Part shown: in pieces, positions 1 through 11,370 of the stretch
Numbering within the stretch: the first letter of the stretch is position 1
Layout of the letters: every line of letters begins with the position of its first letter
Assembly: GCA_037974665.1 (NCBI GenBank)
Contig: CM075768.1
Coordinates: 3,188,501 to 3,252,500, forward strand
Reading direction: 5' to 3'
Length of the DNA: 64,000 nucleotides
From: Ehretia macrophylla
Taxonomy: Eukaryota; Streptophyta; Magnoliopsida; Boraginales; Ehretiaceae
Translations under genes and position numbers: made by a program
Notes under the pieces: generated by a model
The model's input: only the letters and a program-made list of their open reading frames with translations
Database searches by the model: none
What the model was told of the DNA's origin: nothing

Positions 1-1040
1 AGGATTGCACAGGAGAGGAGAGAGGCTAAGTTTCTATCCTTGGTCTAGGGGGATGCTTCAGTGGCACAGTACGAGGTCATTTTCACTAGACTGTCCCGGT
101 ATGCACCAGAGTTTGTAGCAGATGAGGAGCGCAGGACCCAGAGGCTTATGTTGGGTTTGAGGCTAGAGATACAATGGCCCTGAATCAGTATGATATATTT
201 TCTGAGGCATTTGATGCGGTTTCTCGGTTGGAGAAGAGGAAAGGGGAACAGATCGGACTTAGTCAGCCTAACAAGAGGCCATTTCAGCCACAAGGCCAAT
301 AGGGTATGTATAGACCTTTGGTACAGCAGGGTGGTTACAGGCCTTCGGTGCAGCAGGGTTTTTTCAGACCTCAGGGGTAACAGATTTATTATAAATCCCA
401 GCCCTATGTTCAGTCAGATAATCAACAACAGTCTTATCAGCTTCTGAGTCAGCAATAGGGGCAGTTTAGGCAGGTATCTGTGAGGTCTCAATCAGGACAT
501 ACCCAAACTTAGGGTCAAAGTAGACCAACTATGTGGGGTTCTAACAGGGTAGTTCAACTACTATACCAACTCAGGTTTCTTATGTGAATAGTACAGTTGG
601 TTCCGGGAAACATTGCGCCTATTGTAATCGAAAAGGTCATTTGGAGGATAACTGTTGGAAAAAATTAGAAAGATGTACCAGTTGCGGTAGTAGCCAGCAT
701 AGGGCTAAGGATTGTCCTAAGTGGTAGAGGATTCACACACAGGTTCTAAGTAGGAACAGTCAGGGTAGACCTCCAGTTGGTGCACCAACGCCGCAACAAG
801 TTCAGGCTCGGGCCTATGTTGTTAACATGAAGGAATTGCCAGAGGCAGCAGTAGTAGTGAAAGGTAACTTATTTATTCCCAACCAATTAGATATCATATC
901 TCCTTGAGTGCAACGTGCTAAAATGTGAGTAGAGAGTTTGCCTTATACGATTAAAGTTAGCACGTGCATTATATCAGTTGGTGACTGAGTAGTATGTGAC
1001 GCTGAAGCGTATGAAATTCCGATAAAGGGGTCAAGCTATT
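1..1040 (+). pseudogene. Ty3/gypsy gag-protease remnant
   Basis: Broken coding DNA of a Ty3/gypsy retrotransposon. Translating the plus strand gives a capsid-like stretch (near 20-230, with EEERRTQRLMLGLRLEIQ-type wording) and then two CCHC zinc knuckles near 615-720: CAYCNRKGHLEDNC and CTSCGSSQHRAKDC, both C-x2-C-x4-H-x4-C. After that comes the start of an aspartic protease region (VNMKELPEAAVVVKGNLF, about 825-880). Several in-frame stops occur, and the protease active-site segment (normally D-P/S-G) is missing. The left end is cut by the window edge. Gag coats the RNA genome and protease cuts the polyprotein; neither can be made here. Confidence 0.8.
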
Positions 1041-1490
1041 TTACGACTACCTATTGACTATTGGAATTCTCATTTGGTGATCTTATTTGGCATTCTTCCT
1101 TTGGATTTCATATGAATATTCTTATTCGGTATACTTGATTGGAATTATTCTTTGGTATTTTCTATTAGTATTCTTATGTGGAATTCTTATATTATGTTAT
1201 TTCGAGTTCTTATTTCGGGATTATTATTCGGTATTCTCCAATGGTGATCTTGTTCGAACTTCTCAGCTGGTATTCTTGATTGGTGTTCTATCACGGGATC
1301 TATGTTTGGCGTTCCTCTTCAGTAATTTATTTGGGATTCTTATTCAGAAGTCCTATTCAGTGTTTTTATTCAGCGTTCCTACTCAAGCTTCTTGTTCGGG
1401 GTTCCTATTCGATGATCTTATTCGGTGTTCCTACTTGGTGTTCTTAGTTGGAATTTGGGTATTGGTATTCGGTCTTTCATTTCGTATGTT
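1040..1490 (+). repeat. Degenerate T-rich short tandem repeat in gypsy 3' region
   Basis: About 450 bases made of many diverged copies of a roughly 15-18 base motif resembling TTCTTATTCGGTGTTCC (variants include TATTCGGTATTC and CTTGGTGTTCTTAG). It lies between the protease remnant and the polypurine tract, where reverse transcriptase, RNase H and integrase would be expected, so the element has lost almost all of pol here. One frame stays open for 167 codons because the repeat lacks stops; the hydrophobic translation is an artefact. Confidence 0.6.
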
Positions 1491-1553
1491 TGAGTCAACT
1501 ACACCCGAGTTACTTCGAGGATCAAGTAGGAATTGCGCTGATGCAATTGTTTT

Positions 1554-1565
1554 AAGGGGAAAAAA
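1554..1565 (+). other. Polypurine tract of gypsy element
   Basis: A purine run (AAGGGGAAAAAA) directly before an LTR starting TGTGAAACCCC. This is the expected position of the plus-strand DNA primer of an LTR retrotransposon. Confidence 0.6.
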
Positions 1566-4275
1566 TGTGAAACCCCACTTTTCATCTTAACCTCGATTTG
1601 CGTGTCTTTACCTCGATTTGCGTGATTTGACCTGTTTATGTATTATATGAATTAGAATGTACTAAATATGTGATTTATATTCCTAATACATGCTATATGT
1701 GCATTCATGAAATTTTCATCAAAATCGGCACCATAAATTTTATCGACGATTTTTGTGAATAGTATTTTAAACACCTGTCCGCTAAAATTTTTACATGGGT
1801 GCTTTAAACATCTTAAAACCTAGTCCTCCATTATTAATAGACCCATATTTGAATAAAAATTATTTTTAAAACTGATTAGTAATTTAAATAGATTTTACAG
1901 GTGAAAAAATACATTTTAAGCTAAAATAGTGATTTTTGTTCAAAACGATTCTTGCGTTGACTTTCATTGACCTAGTATATATTAAATACAAATTATATTT
2001 CATTTTAAATATTTATAAAATGGCACAATTGAAAAATGCATTTAAAAGACATTTGAAAACAAAAAATATAACTTTTCATCTTCTTTTGCAAAAATCGAGT
2101 TTTTACCTGAGTCGAGTGTAAATGTATGCATGTGGAACTCCTTGTCAACTAAAAATATGAAACTTAAAATAGTCTAGGAGTTAATTGCATGTTGGTGAGC
2201 AAAATAGTCAATAAATAGAATTAAAAGACTAGAAAACAATTAAAAGACTAAAAAATACTAACTTTGACCAATTCTTTTTGCATTGACTTATTATTTAACT
2301 AAATATATACTCAAATATCAGCCAAAACACCACAAAAACACATCAAAAACCGTGGCTCCATGAGAGAGAAGAAAGAAGGCATTTTCAAGGTTTTTCAAAG
2401 CATTTTTCACATAGATTTTGCAATTCAAGTCCAAATCACTTCATTCAAAGCTTGATTTCACTTATTGGGCATCTATTCTACATCTTTCTTATATCAAAAC
2501 ACATTAAAGGTGAGAGAAAAATTCTAGATCTCAAATGTCATCTTTTATATTTTTGCGTATAATTGAATTTTGAACTGTTAGAAAGTTAAATTGATGTTAT
2601 ACTATTGCTCAGTGCATGCTAAGGATCGTTTATATGCGTTTATATAAGATTTGAACCGTTGTAGCATGAATTTTTATTTTCGGGTATTAAAAGTTGAGTT
2701 GTTGGCTATTTGTTGAATATTTTGAGTTGTAGTGGTTGGAATCGATTGCCGTCGATTTTTAAAAGTTTGTTAAATACGGGGTAGTACCGTTGTAATGCCA
2801 AAATTTTGATTGTGATGTCGGTGTGAAAGTCCAGAAATTTCAGCCTAGGTGCATTGAGGTTTTAGGGTTGTTGGGCTTGACTTGGATGTATTTTGGTTGG
2901 TTTCCAAGGGGACTAATGTTGTTGATTGAGTGGGTGAGTGACAGAAACTGGTTTGGAGGTTATCGGATTAGTAGAATATAAGTTATGACTTTTATAAGTT
3001 TGAGTTGTCTTTCTTTAAAATGTTGATATATGCATTTAGTTGTTTGGGTGGTATTTGAGTGTTTGAATTGTGAGTTGTTAATGGTTAGACAAGGGTTTGG
3101 TTGTGTGTTTAATGCATATTGAGTTGGATGGCCTACTTTGTCATCTAACTTAATTGTTTCATGATTATATAGTTGTTGATTGTTAAATGTTGTTTAATTC
3201 ATTGTTGAAATACGGATTAATTGATTATTGATTATTGATTGTTGTTACAAAATCGTGAGGAGCACGCTCGGGTTAATCCGGGGTGTTACATTGTTAACTG
3301 ATTAATTGATTGTTGAATTTAATCGAATGGCGACCTACTTTGTTGTCCTCTCTGAGCGGTTTGATTGCATGATTGATGATTAGTTGTGCATGCGAATGTT
3401 TACAACAATTGTTATCGGGCTTGGTTGTGTTGTGTTACCCTGGGCAACCTCGGGTTTGCCAGGCGATAACCCAACCACCATGGCCAATTCCCTCATTTGT
3501 ATGGACGGGGAATCCATGGGTGCTGGGTCGTACTATCAGGGTTTTGGGATTCTCTTGAGTGGGAGTAACAAGGTGGGAATGTTAAAGTTTGTGAAAGGAT
3601 TGGATAGAGTCCAACGGCTTCAAAGGAACAACTGTATTGTATCCTTACTGATTGTTTACTTTTATTGCTGAATTTGTATTGTTATTAATGTTTATTATGT
3701 GTTTACTGCTCAAATGATGATTTCTAAGGAGTATAGTAAATATTGTTAGAGATCTATCGAATCCTCACTGGGCTTGTTTTATATAAGCTTACTCTCAATT
3801 ATTGCATGAATGCATGTGTTACTGAGCCTGACTACGGGTACATGCCTCTTGAAGAGGGAAATGTGCCATATGTGGATAAGTCTTATGTGCAGGAGTCATT
3901 GCCATGAGATTATCTTAGTTGTTGTAACACAATGTATTGCATAACCTATCTTGATATAAAGACATATGTAGGTTGATTTAGTAGTCTTTATTTTGATCAT
4001 GACTAGATTACTAAGTTGGTTATATCCTATTTTGAAATGTATGTATAGCCTATGTACTAAGTTGGAACGGAGGCGTATAACTATGAATGGATTATTGAAG
4101 GAGTGATTATTGTATAATATGGTTGGGTTGTTTATTGTTGAATGTTTGTGGAGTTGGTTGTATGAGTTGTGAAGAGGTTGGTTTAGAGCCTCGGTGTTCT
4201 AATTACTGTCGTTATACTGCCGAAATTTCGTTGCGTCCTGATTGATTGTAGGTTGGGTCGAGTTGGGGCGTGACA
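1566..4275 (+). mobile_element. Gypsy 3' LTR, about 2.7 kb
   Basis: Starts TGTGAAACCCCAC right after a polypurine tract and ends GGGGCGTGACA, the TG...CA ends of an LTR. The internal block near 3330-3560 (CGACCTACTTTGTTGTCC, then a GGGTCGTA region) is shared with the LTR at 49578-52885 and, inverted, with those at 4276-6277 and 12280-13845, so all belong to related gypsy families with very long LTRs. A short piece at 3253-3290 ends in a second LTR-end-like GGGGTGTTACA and may be a small rearrangement. The next bases (GTGGT) would be the target duplication, but the matching copy lies left of the window. Confidence 0.7.
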
Positions 4276-6277
4276 GTGGTGGTGAGGAGTGAGTATACAA
4301 CACATGTATACTCAGTGAGGGCTGAACAGATATCGAGGTGAAGAGAAAGAAGGCCGTGCAATGCAAATAGGTACAGTTAAGCAATATATTCAATAAGAAA
4401 GCAATCAATACAAAGAGTAACACAATAAACAATCAAGGAAAGCATAACATAACCAATCAAAGCTATACCACACTTTGAAGGCTACGGTTTACTCATACGA
4501 GCAATGTACCATTTCACGAGCATTACATCAATCTCGAGCTTAATGTTAACAACAATGACAATAAGCGCACAACCACCTTATAACTCCAATTAGGTGTACT
4601 CCGGATGTACCCCGATATATCTACAACCCAAATCTCCCAGGGTGGCATCGCTAGCGAGAATGGGAATAGGACACGGAGCTAGAGCAACCCAATCCTAGCA
4701 GCCCGAGACTGCCCAAAGAGGCCCGTCACTCATGCGCCTGACACTATGCAATGCAATACAAGAAACATGACAATAATCGAGCGAGGGCACCAAAGTGCAG
4801 ATTAGTTGCAATAATCAATATAACAAGCATTTACAATAATCAATAACAACTAGAACAGTAACAAAACAAGCAATCCAAGTTCAATACACGAAAACTACAA
4901 GTAATACTATTCAATCTCTAACTTTCAAAGGCAATTGCGAGCAAACGAGCTACAGGATTGGAAAACCGTCTTCACTACTCTCACTTGGGCACTACAAGGC
5001 ACGTTTCTATGGCACGAAAACTCATTTTCCCAACCGAAACCTGAAAGTCCACCTAGTATGTTTGAACTATAGCTATGCCAACCAGTCACTCAATCAACGC
5101 CACAACAGCGGCAAAAGTGCTTTCATGCACTCACAAGCCAAACCCCCAACTCAATTCGGGCAAGGTCAACACTCGGTCAAACGGCCCCTTTACGTTTCAA
5201 TGTCTAATTCTCAATTTTATCAAAGGGTAATCCGTTTTATAGCATTTTTAATCTTTCTAACACTAATGACACCTAACCAAATCAAGAACTAGCAATTCGG
5301 ATCGAAAATCCCAAAATCTAGGGTTTTACTATTTAATTTCACTATTCATATTCTTCCCCAATTTTAATTCGCATTTCTAGCCGTAAAAATCTCTAAATAA
5401 CTATCAAACAATGCTCTATGAAATCAAAGAAAGCTATATCAAGCAATTATAAGCATTATAACACAATATATATCAAATCTGAAAATTTGAAACAATAATC
5501 AAATTTCACAAAAATATGCACAAAAACGTGAAAACCCTCACAAAGACTGAAGGAGAGGACCCGCAAGAACCCTACCCTCGATCTTTGAGCAATTCCACTC
5601 ATGATTGTAGAAGAAATTTGGAGCAAAAATCTTTTCTTTTTTCCTCTTGGAGTTTCGGCCATGAGGGGAGGACAAAGAGGGAATTTTTTGCTTTTGTTTT
5701 TATGTGATATTTATTGAATTTGATTAAAAAGGATGACTAAGGGCATTTTTGGTCTTTTGGCAAAGTCAAGTTCAAGTGAAAAATGGTCAAACAAGCTTAT
5801 TTAACTGGCGTTTGATCTAGTTCAAGTTAAAATCATGCAATCTAATGGAAATAAACTAAAAACTAACTAAATTAAACTAGAAATACTATTCACTAAGTCC
5901 GAGAAATATTTTTCTAACTTTCATTTTCGATGCGCTACGATCAAACGGTCAATAAACGATTACGATAAGTATGATAAAGAATAATATAAAAATATAATTT
6001 TTGAAAAGTAGAATAGTAGAATAGTTTAAAACTTACTCCGGCTCGGAATTACTTTTCTATTTTGTTGAAATTAAAGTAATTTAAGTACAAGAAAATAAAT
6101 CCAAGTATCGAAAATAATCAAAATAGTTTATATTCATTTAAAATAATTAATGTAAGTATTATTGGAATGCTTTAAAAAAAATATGAAATCAATGCAAAAA
6201 TGAATAAATTAACTAAGTTAAACAATCAATTAAATGCATCTAAATGTCATTAAATGCATGCCGGGTTTGGGGTATCA
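4276..6277 (-). mobile_element. Gypsy LTR fragment, inverted
   Basis: Minus-strand LTR. Its 5' end at 6277 reads TGATACCCCAAACCCGGC, closely matching the start of the solo LTR at 49578 (TGTGATACCCCAAACTCGG). The GTACTCCGGATGTACCCC block (about 4598) is shared with 13450. Its 3' portion is missing: the sequence begins in the middle of the LTR exactly where the plus-strand LTR ends at 4275. This suggests that the 1-4275 element inserted into this one. The shadow reading frames in it show no protein homology. Confidence 0.7.
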
Positions 6278-6281
6278 TACA

Positions 6282-7400
6282 CCATATGTGGGTGTGCCTA
6301 ATACTGGGCTTTGTAACTCGTCCACATATCTCAAAGTGTTTTAGTACTGACCTTGAAGACACTTAATTCAGGATTTGTGTAACTATTTCAAAAGTTTATA
6401 CCCAATTAACAATATAGGTAGAGTCTCGCGACTCAATCATGGATATTCCCATATCTTGTGGGTCTGATTTCGTTTCTTAGATACACCATTCGGCTAAGGA
6501 ATACTAGGCGTATTTAACTAAGACACAATTTCCTGTTGTACATGATTACCATTCGAACTAACCCAAGAGAGGCTATCCCTTCTAGTTCGAGCGTGCTCAT
6601 GGATCCACCACATACATCAGTGTGCACCAACCCATTTTCCCTTGTCTTATGCCTCTTGAAAGGATATGGCCTTTTGGACATGTTTCCTCTCAAGCTAGAT
6701 TCATCTTGAGTCTTCGATCTGAGTTCCGATGAGCCCAAAAGCTCATCCTCAATCCAAACTCTTAATCCATCTAGGTTTACACAACCCGAACCATAGGTTC
6801 CACAAGTATAAGTTATTGGTAAACGAAATCTATCTAAAAGAAACTTGAGTTTTTCAGAATCATTTTTGCATGTTGGAAAATAGAGATAAGACAAACATAT
6901 ATATCATGCATACTTTCAGACTTTAAAAAAACTTTCTATTTAATGAATAAACCAGTGTGAAAGTTAACAAAACAGTACTTAAAGCAAATATCAAAACTTA
7001 AAACTGTAATTGTCCGGAACATGATAAGATTGTCTAAAATAAATCTCTAAGCAAGATAATCATTCCAACAGCACTAGCCCAAGTCATCGCTCTAATGCCA
7101 ATTTCCAGAGCGAATCTCCTTTTACTTAGACTCATCGTTACCTGAAACCGCTGCACAACAGTGCAGTTGTAGTTAGTAGTTCTTGAATCTACTATCCATG
7201 ACTCCGTAGAATCAACCACTAAACTTGTTTCAACGATTTAAGTAAAGTTGTACCTTTTTTTTTCTTGGCTAGGTACTTTGGGAGTCTTGCTTCTAATGGC
7301 CTTTTAGGCTACACTCAAGGCACTTACCTTTGGGCTTTCCACCTGCAGCCTTCTTATTCTTCTGTTGCTGCTTCTACCTATTTCCAGCCTGGCCATACCC
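6282..7400 (-). pseudogene. Copia gag zinc knuckle, protease and integrase remnant
   Basis: Minus-strand Ty1/copia polyprotein, in order from high to low coordinate. A degenerate zinc-knuckle segment (GGKPKGKCLEC, about 7220-7390) comes first. A protease region follows with SWIVDSRTTNYNC (family SWILDSGATxHxC; the catalytic DSG reads DSR, so it is inactive). Then comes a GAG-pre-integrase/integrase part with LVHTDVCGGSM (family LIHTDVCGP, about 6600) and an integrase C-terminal part near 6290-6360 (MWTSYKAQY). Multiple stops. It is cut at 6281 by the gypsy LTR and split from its gag by the gypsy piece at 7403-8320. Confidence 0.75.
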
Positions 7401-7402
7401 GT

Positions 7403-8320
7403 TGATATGAACCACGTCAACATGCGACGAGACCCAACATCAAATATGGTAAAAACGAACCCAAGATCTTTCAAGAACGGTGGAAGCCTCGACCCGTTGC
7501 TTAGCAAAGCAAGAACTTTGGTCTGGTGAAGACGCCACAAATGGGAATGGGAAATTCGTTTGATAAGTCAAGTTGAACGCTACAAGAAATTCCTTGATAA
7601 GTTCAGAAGAGTTTCTCCAAGAACTCAAGAAGAATAATCTCATAATTTGATGAATCATAAAAACGTGTATTGCATATTCTTGAAAGTTGGCCTTATATAG
7701 GCAAAATAAAAAAGAAGTGTTTTACTTGGAAAATAACGCCCAATCCTACCCTAAGTAGAAAAGACGCTTAAAGTAACTGGGAAAAGGAAGTAGTCTTTGA
7801 GCCAAGAAAGACTCATTCCTCTTACACGTTTGACTCGAGATTGGAATTAGAGTTGGACTCAAGATTCCAATCTCTTAAAATCAACCAAATTGGACTCTAA
7901 CAAGATACCAGAATTCAAATTAAACTGAAACCTAAAACTAAGATAGAATTACAAAGAAATCAAATCTTGACCAAATCTTCCAAGCTTCTTGAAACTTCTT
8001 AAAGAATCTTGAATTTCTTGAATCTTGAAAACGTAATCTTGACTTGATTCTTTGTTGGAAAATACGCCCAAATGGCTCAATGGACGTGTATGCCTAGTTC
8101 TTGTCTCTCTTTTGGATCTACTTTGATTAGTAAAACCAGCCTTTGTTCATCCTTATTAGCGAACACGTTTTCTTCTTGTTGTAGAACTCTCTGGACCAAG
8201 TTATTCAGCTTTTCATTGAACCTTTTAGTGCAAGCCCTCGTTATTGGACCAACTGGAACTTGAATTAGATCATGAGCATTCCTTGCAGCCTTGATGTCCT
8301 CATCACCCTTCACTATTTCC
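7403..8320 (-). mobile_element. Gypsy remnant: LTR plus end of pol
   Basis: Minus strand. About 8081-8320 encodes the end of a gypsy polyprotein (VPVGPITRACTKRF, then NLVQRVLQQEE and a stop). 7403-8080 is its 3' LTR, with a TATA-like CCTATATAAGGC at about 7695 and an end reading TTCATATCA. The same arrangement occurs at 56182-57070, where identity stops at the same TATCA, which fixes the LTR edge. It sits inside the copia element and separates its gag from its protease. The 5' half of the gypsy element is missing. Confidence 0.65.
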
Positions 8321-8861
8321 CTACTTCCCCTTCTTCCTTTCGGGTTTAGTCCTAAAGAGGATGTCTGGGTCACATGGGCTTAACCTTTGGGGCACATGAT
8401 TGTCTTAACTACCTGAAACTCCTTCATGAGCTTAGTGAGCCACATATTCAAAAGATTCAAGTTCTCTCTTGAGAATCATGTCTACCTTGCTGTCATTATG
8501 AATCTAGGCCCCCAGGGCTTCTACAAGGTTAAAATTGTCCATCATCTTGAGAACATGTTCTTTGACAGACAAACCTTCTGCCATCTTGGCTGTCATGATT
8601 TTCCTCATTGCAGCTTGCTTAGTAGGCCTATTCTCATCTGAGAACAACTCAGATAATGAGGTCATGATGTCCTTTGCAGTGATCTTTTTCTTAGCATTAG
8701 AAGAATCATCCTTTTAAATTAGGACATGCCTCAGTTAGAACATACTTGTACCTATCAGCCGTGACTACTATGTCCAACTTTTTCTTCCAATCATTGAAAT
8801 TAGGACCAATTAGCTTGTCATTTGACAAAATGGCCGACAATGGATTGAAAGAGTCAGTCAT
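8320..8861 (-). pseudogene. Copia gag remnant (UBN2 type)
   Basis: Minus-strand gag of the copia element whose protease/integrase lies at 6282-7400. The start ATG at 8861 gives MTDSFNPLSAILSNDKLIG, typical of copia gag. It continues with GPNFNDWKKKLDIVVTADRY and, after a frameshift, LFSDENRPTKQAAMRKIMT and VKEHVLKMMDNFNLVEALG. Stops and frameshifts break the frame. Gag forms the virus-like particle in active elements. Confidence 0.75.
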
Positions 8862-9520
8862 CTTTATCTAGATATGCAATATAATTAAGGATGAACAATT
8901 TATGTTTGACAAGTATATGTGAATAACATGCATGAGAATATAACTTTAAGAACTCATGAATGCACATGCACAAACATAGATAACCCTTTCAACTATGACT
9001 AGTGCCCTTAGTGATTATTCTACCACTAATTAGTTTGGCTTCTCAAGACCCGATAACACTTACTCCGAAGGGAGGTTACTACTTATCTTGAGTCAAGTGT
9101 AAATACCATTCCTTATGGGATTTCCCAGATAACTCAGACTAGAGCCTCCGAAGGGAGGTTACCCTAATCCTAATTATCTATAAGATGTTCTATAGTTCAG
9201 AACTCCACCGAAGGGTGACTGTTCAACTAACATCTTTTATGTGAATTCCCAATTTAAGATTATTCTACAAAGTCTAGAATAATGTCACCCTCCGAAGAGA
9301 GGTAAATAACATTATACTTTAGCATAATCTGGATATGGAAAGCCGTGGGATTTTCTAGTTCCCTTTCCCACTCGATTATTTGAACTAAGGGTTTCTAACT
9401 ATGTGATTTTCCTTAATACTTAATTTCTAGTTTTTCCAAAATTTTTAGATTAAAGCCTATAACCAATTTTGTCTGAAAAACCTCTAAGTATAATTTAAAT
9501 CACAAGATCCTAATCTGGGT
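8862..9520 (-). other. Copia leader with four repeated hairpins
   Basis: Untranslated leader upstream (on the minus strand) of the gag start at 8861. It holds four copies of a short inverted repeat with a constant GAAG loop as read on the plus strand: CTCC-GAAG-GGAG (9063-9074), CCTCC-GAAG-GGAGG (9145-9158), CACC-GAAG-GGTG (9206-9217) and CCTCC-GAAG-AGAGG (9289-9302). The third has a T:A pair switched to A:T, so pairing is kept. The fourth has one mismatch. Confidence 0.5.
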
Positions 9521-9900
9521 TGTCATCTTTACCCTAGATATGGCTATTTATAAGTCTCTAGTCAAGTCTGGATTTCTAAGAAAAATTAGCCTTATTAATA
9601 TTTTCCTTAACCAATTTCAATCTCCAAAATTAATCTTTAAACTTAGTCTAATATCTAGATTAATTATTGACTTGACTGTCATGGACTTATGCTATACAAT
9701 TTTGCATAACCAAACAAAATAAAACAATTATGTAAATCCACATAATTTAGCAAAATTGTAGTTCAAGCATTTAATAAAAAATTAAATAAAATAAACTCCT
9801 GCTTATATTTTACACTTTGATGAAACAAAGTATCTGTAAAATAATTTCACATTAATCCATGCGAATTAAACAACACAATAATTAAAATTAATAATACAAG
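9521..9900. other. AT-rich junction, nothing assignable
   Basis: Very AT-rich sequence between the minus-strand copia leader and the plus-strand copia leader. I see no LTR ends, primer-binding site or protein-coding signal, and could not place the exact junction of the two elements. Confidence 0.4.
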
Positions 9901-10566
9901 ATAAAATAAAAAAATATCTAGGGCACCACGTGCGAGTGTCTTCACATGTACGCTGCCCACACTAATATTAGATTGATTAAAACGGTACAAAGGGTTTTAT
10001 CGTAGTCTTCCGCCATCCTATGACTTAAAGGAACTTAAAGTGAATTATATTCAGTCTAACCCAAAGGTAGAGGGATATAGTTCATAATAAGTTTATTGAG
10101 TCGCTAGAAAAACATAGAGATGTAGTTATCTTCCAAAATCAAATGACGAAGAGTACACTAAAGTTGAGGTCATTAGATTCAATTTGTCGGATAACAAGGG
10201 GATGGCGGGTTTAATCTAACTAAATCACTTAGTCAAGAACGCACTAAAGTTGAGATTAAAGTGATTTAGGGACTGAATAAAATTGACCATAGCCTATTTA
10301 GGGAAATAGACAACAAAGAGTTGTTGATTCTCAACACCTATATCTCAAAAATACCACAAAGGTTGAGGGATATTTGTGTTAAGAGAATTTGGTCAACCTA
10401 CTAAGGTTCTTTATAAATTCACACTTCTCATTTAGGGAGTATGAGATTCGATATGATTAGTGGGAGGAACTATTTATTTAAAAGTCCATATTTAAATAGT
10501 TTTGCATGTTTACTTCAACTAGCTTTCTTACTTTCTATGATACTTATTTTCATCCAATTTGTATTT
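9901..10566 (+). other. Copia leader (plus-strand element)
   Basis: Resembles the leader at about 61270-61855 of the right-hand copia element: both carry a CTAACCCAAAGGTAG motif, repeated CACTAAAGTTGAGG-like motifs (near 10157, 10233, 10352; CACYAAAGCTGAGG at right) and a closing segment GATTAGTGGGAG near 10458. The 5' LTR of this element is not present in the window. Confidence 0.55.
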
Positions 10567-11370
10567 ATGGCTTAGTTTACAAATCCAATTGCCTCTATTC
10601 TTGATGATAATTGTTTAATTGGACCCAACTTCCATGATTGGTATCGAAATCTGAGAATTGTTTTGCGATTTGAAAAGATTGAGTATGTTTTGGATTCTCT
10701 CCCTAAATACCCTACATGAGATGGCCACTAAGGTTGACTATGAGACTTATGATCGATGGGTTGAGCATGATATATATGCCAGAAGCTACATTCTAGCATC
10801 GATGAATAAGGATCTGCAGCCGTACTATGAGAACATATCTCACGCTGCAGACATTATTCATGCTTTGCAAGAGCTATTCGGCGAGCATTGTCGTATAGTT
10901 AGATACGAGCTGTCTAAGAAGTTATTCGGTAAAGAAGATGGAACAAGGAGCTGATGTGAACCAGCATTGCCTTAGGATGATTTATCTAATGACTTAGCTC
11001 AAAGCATACGATTTCATCATGGACTCCTAGCTCCAGACAGATTTGATCTTCCAGTCGTTGCCACCATCTTTCTCCCTTTTGATCGTGGACTTTCATATGC
11101 ATAGATTGGAGTGTACCTTTCCTGAGCTTCATAACTTGTTGATTGCTTGGCAATTCTAGAGAGTGGGTAATAGTGGGGAGATTTTTTTCGGATGTTGCTT
11201 CTTCTTCCTCCTGTGTTAGACTGAAAAACAACAGAAGAAAGAAGAGGAGGAAGAACAGAAGGAACTGCTTTACTCCATACTTTCCAGGGGGTGTGGCTAT
11301 ACCGGGAAGGGGTGATATGAGGCCAGTGGGAGCTTGTTGTCACTGCCGTGGAGTCAGTCTTGGTTGATGT
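10567..11370 (+). pseudogene. Copia gag remnant
   Basis: Plus-strand gag of the same family as the element at 57.6-64 kb. The ATG at 10567 is followed by a stop at codon 3. Then come GPNFHDWYRNLRIVLRFEK and, after a frameshift, a 98-codon open piece (10658-10954) containing DYETYDRWVEHDIYARSYIL and LQELFGEHCRIVRYELSKK, typical UBN2-type gag. The gag continues less clearly to about 11370 (QTDLILQSLPPSF, then a KEEEEEQK stretch). Confidence 0.75.

Noticed and set aside
1087..1590. 167-codon hydrophobic open frame resembling a membrane protein
   Set aside because: It is a translation of a T-rich degenerate tandem repeat between a gypsy protease remnant and its polypurine tract.
9060..9305. CRISPR-like spaced repeats
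   Set aside because: Only four short, diverged hairpins at uneven spacing inside a retrotransposon leader in plant DNA; no cas genes.
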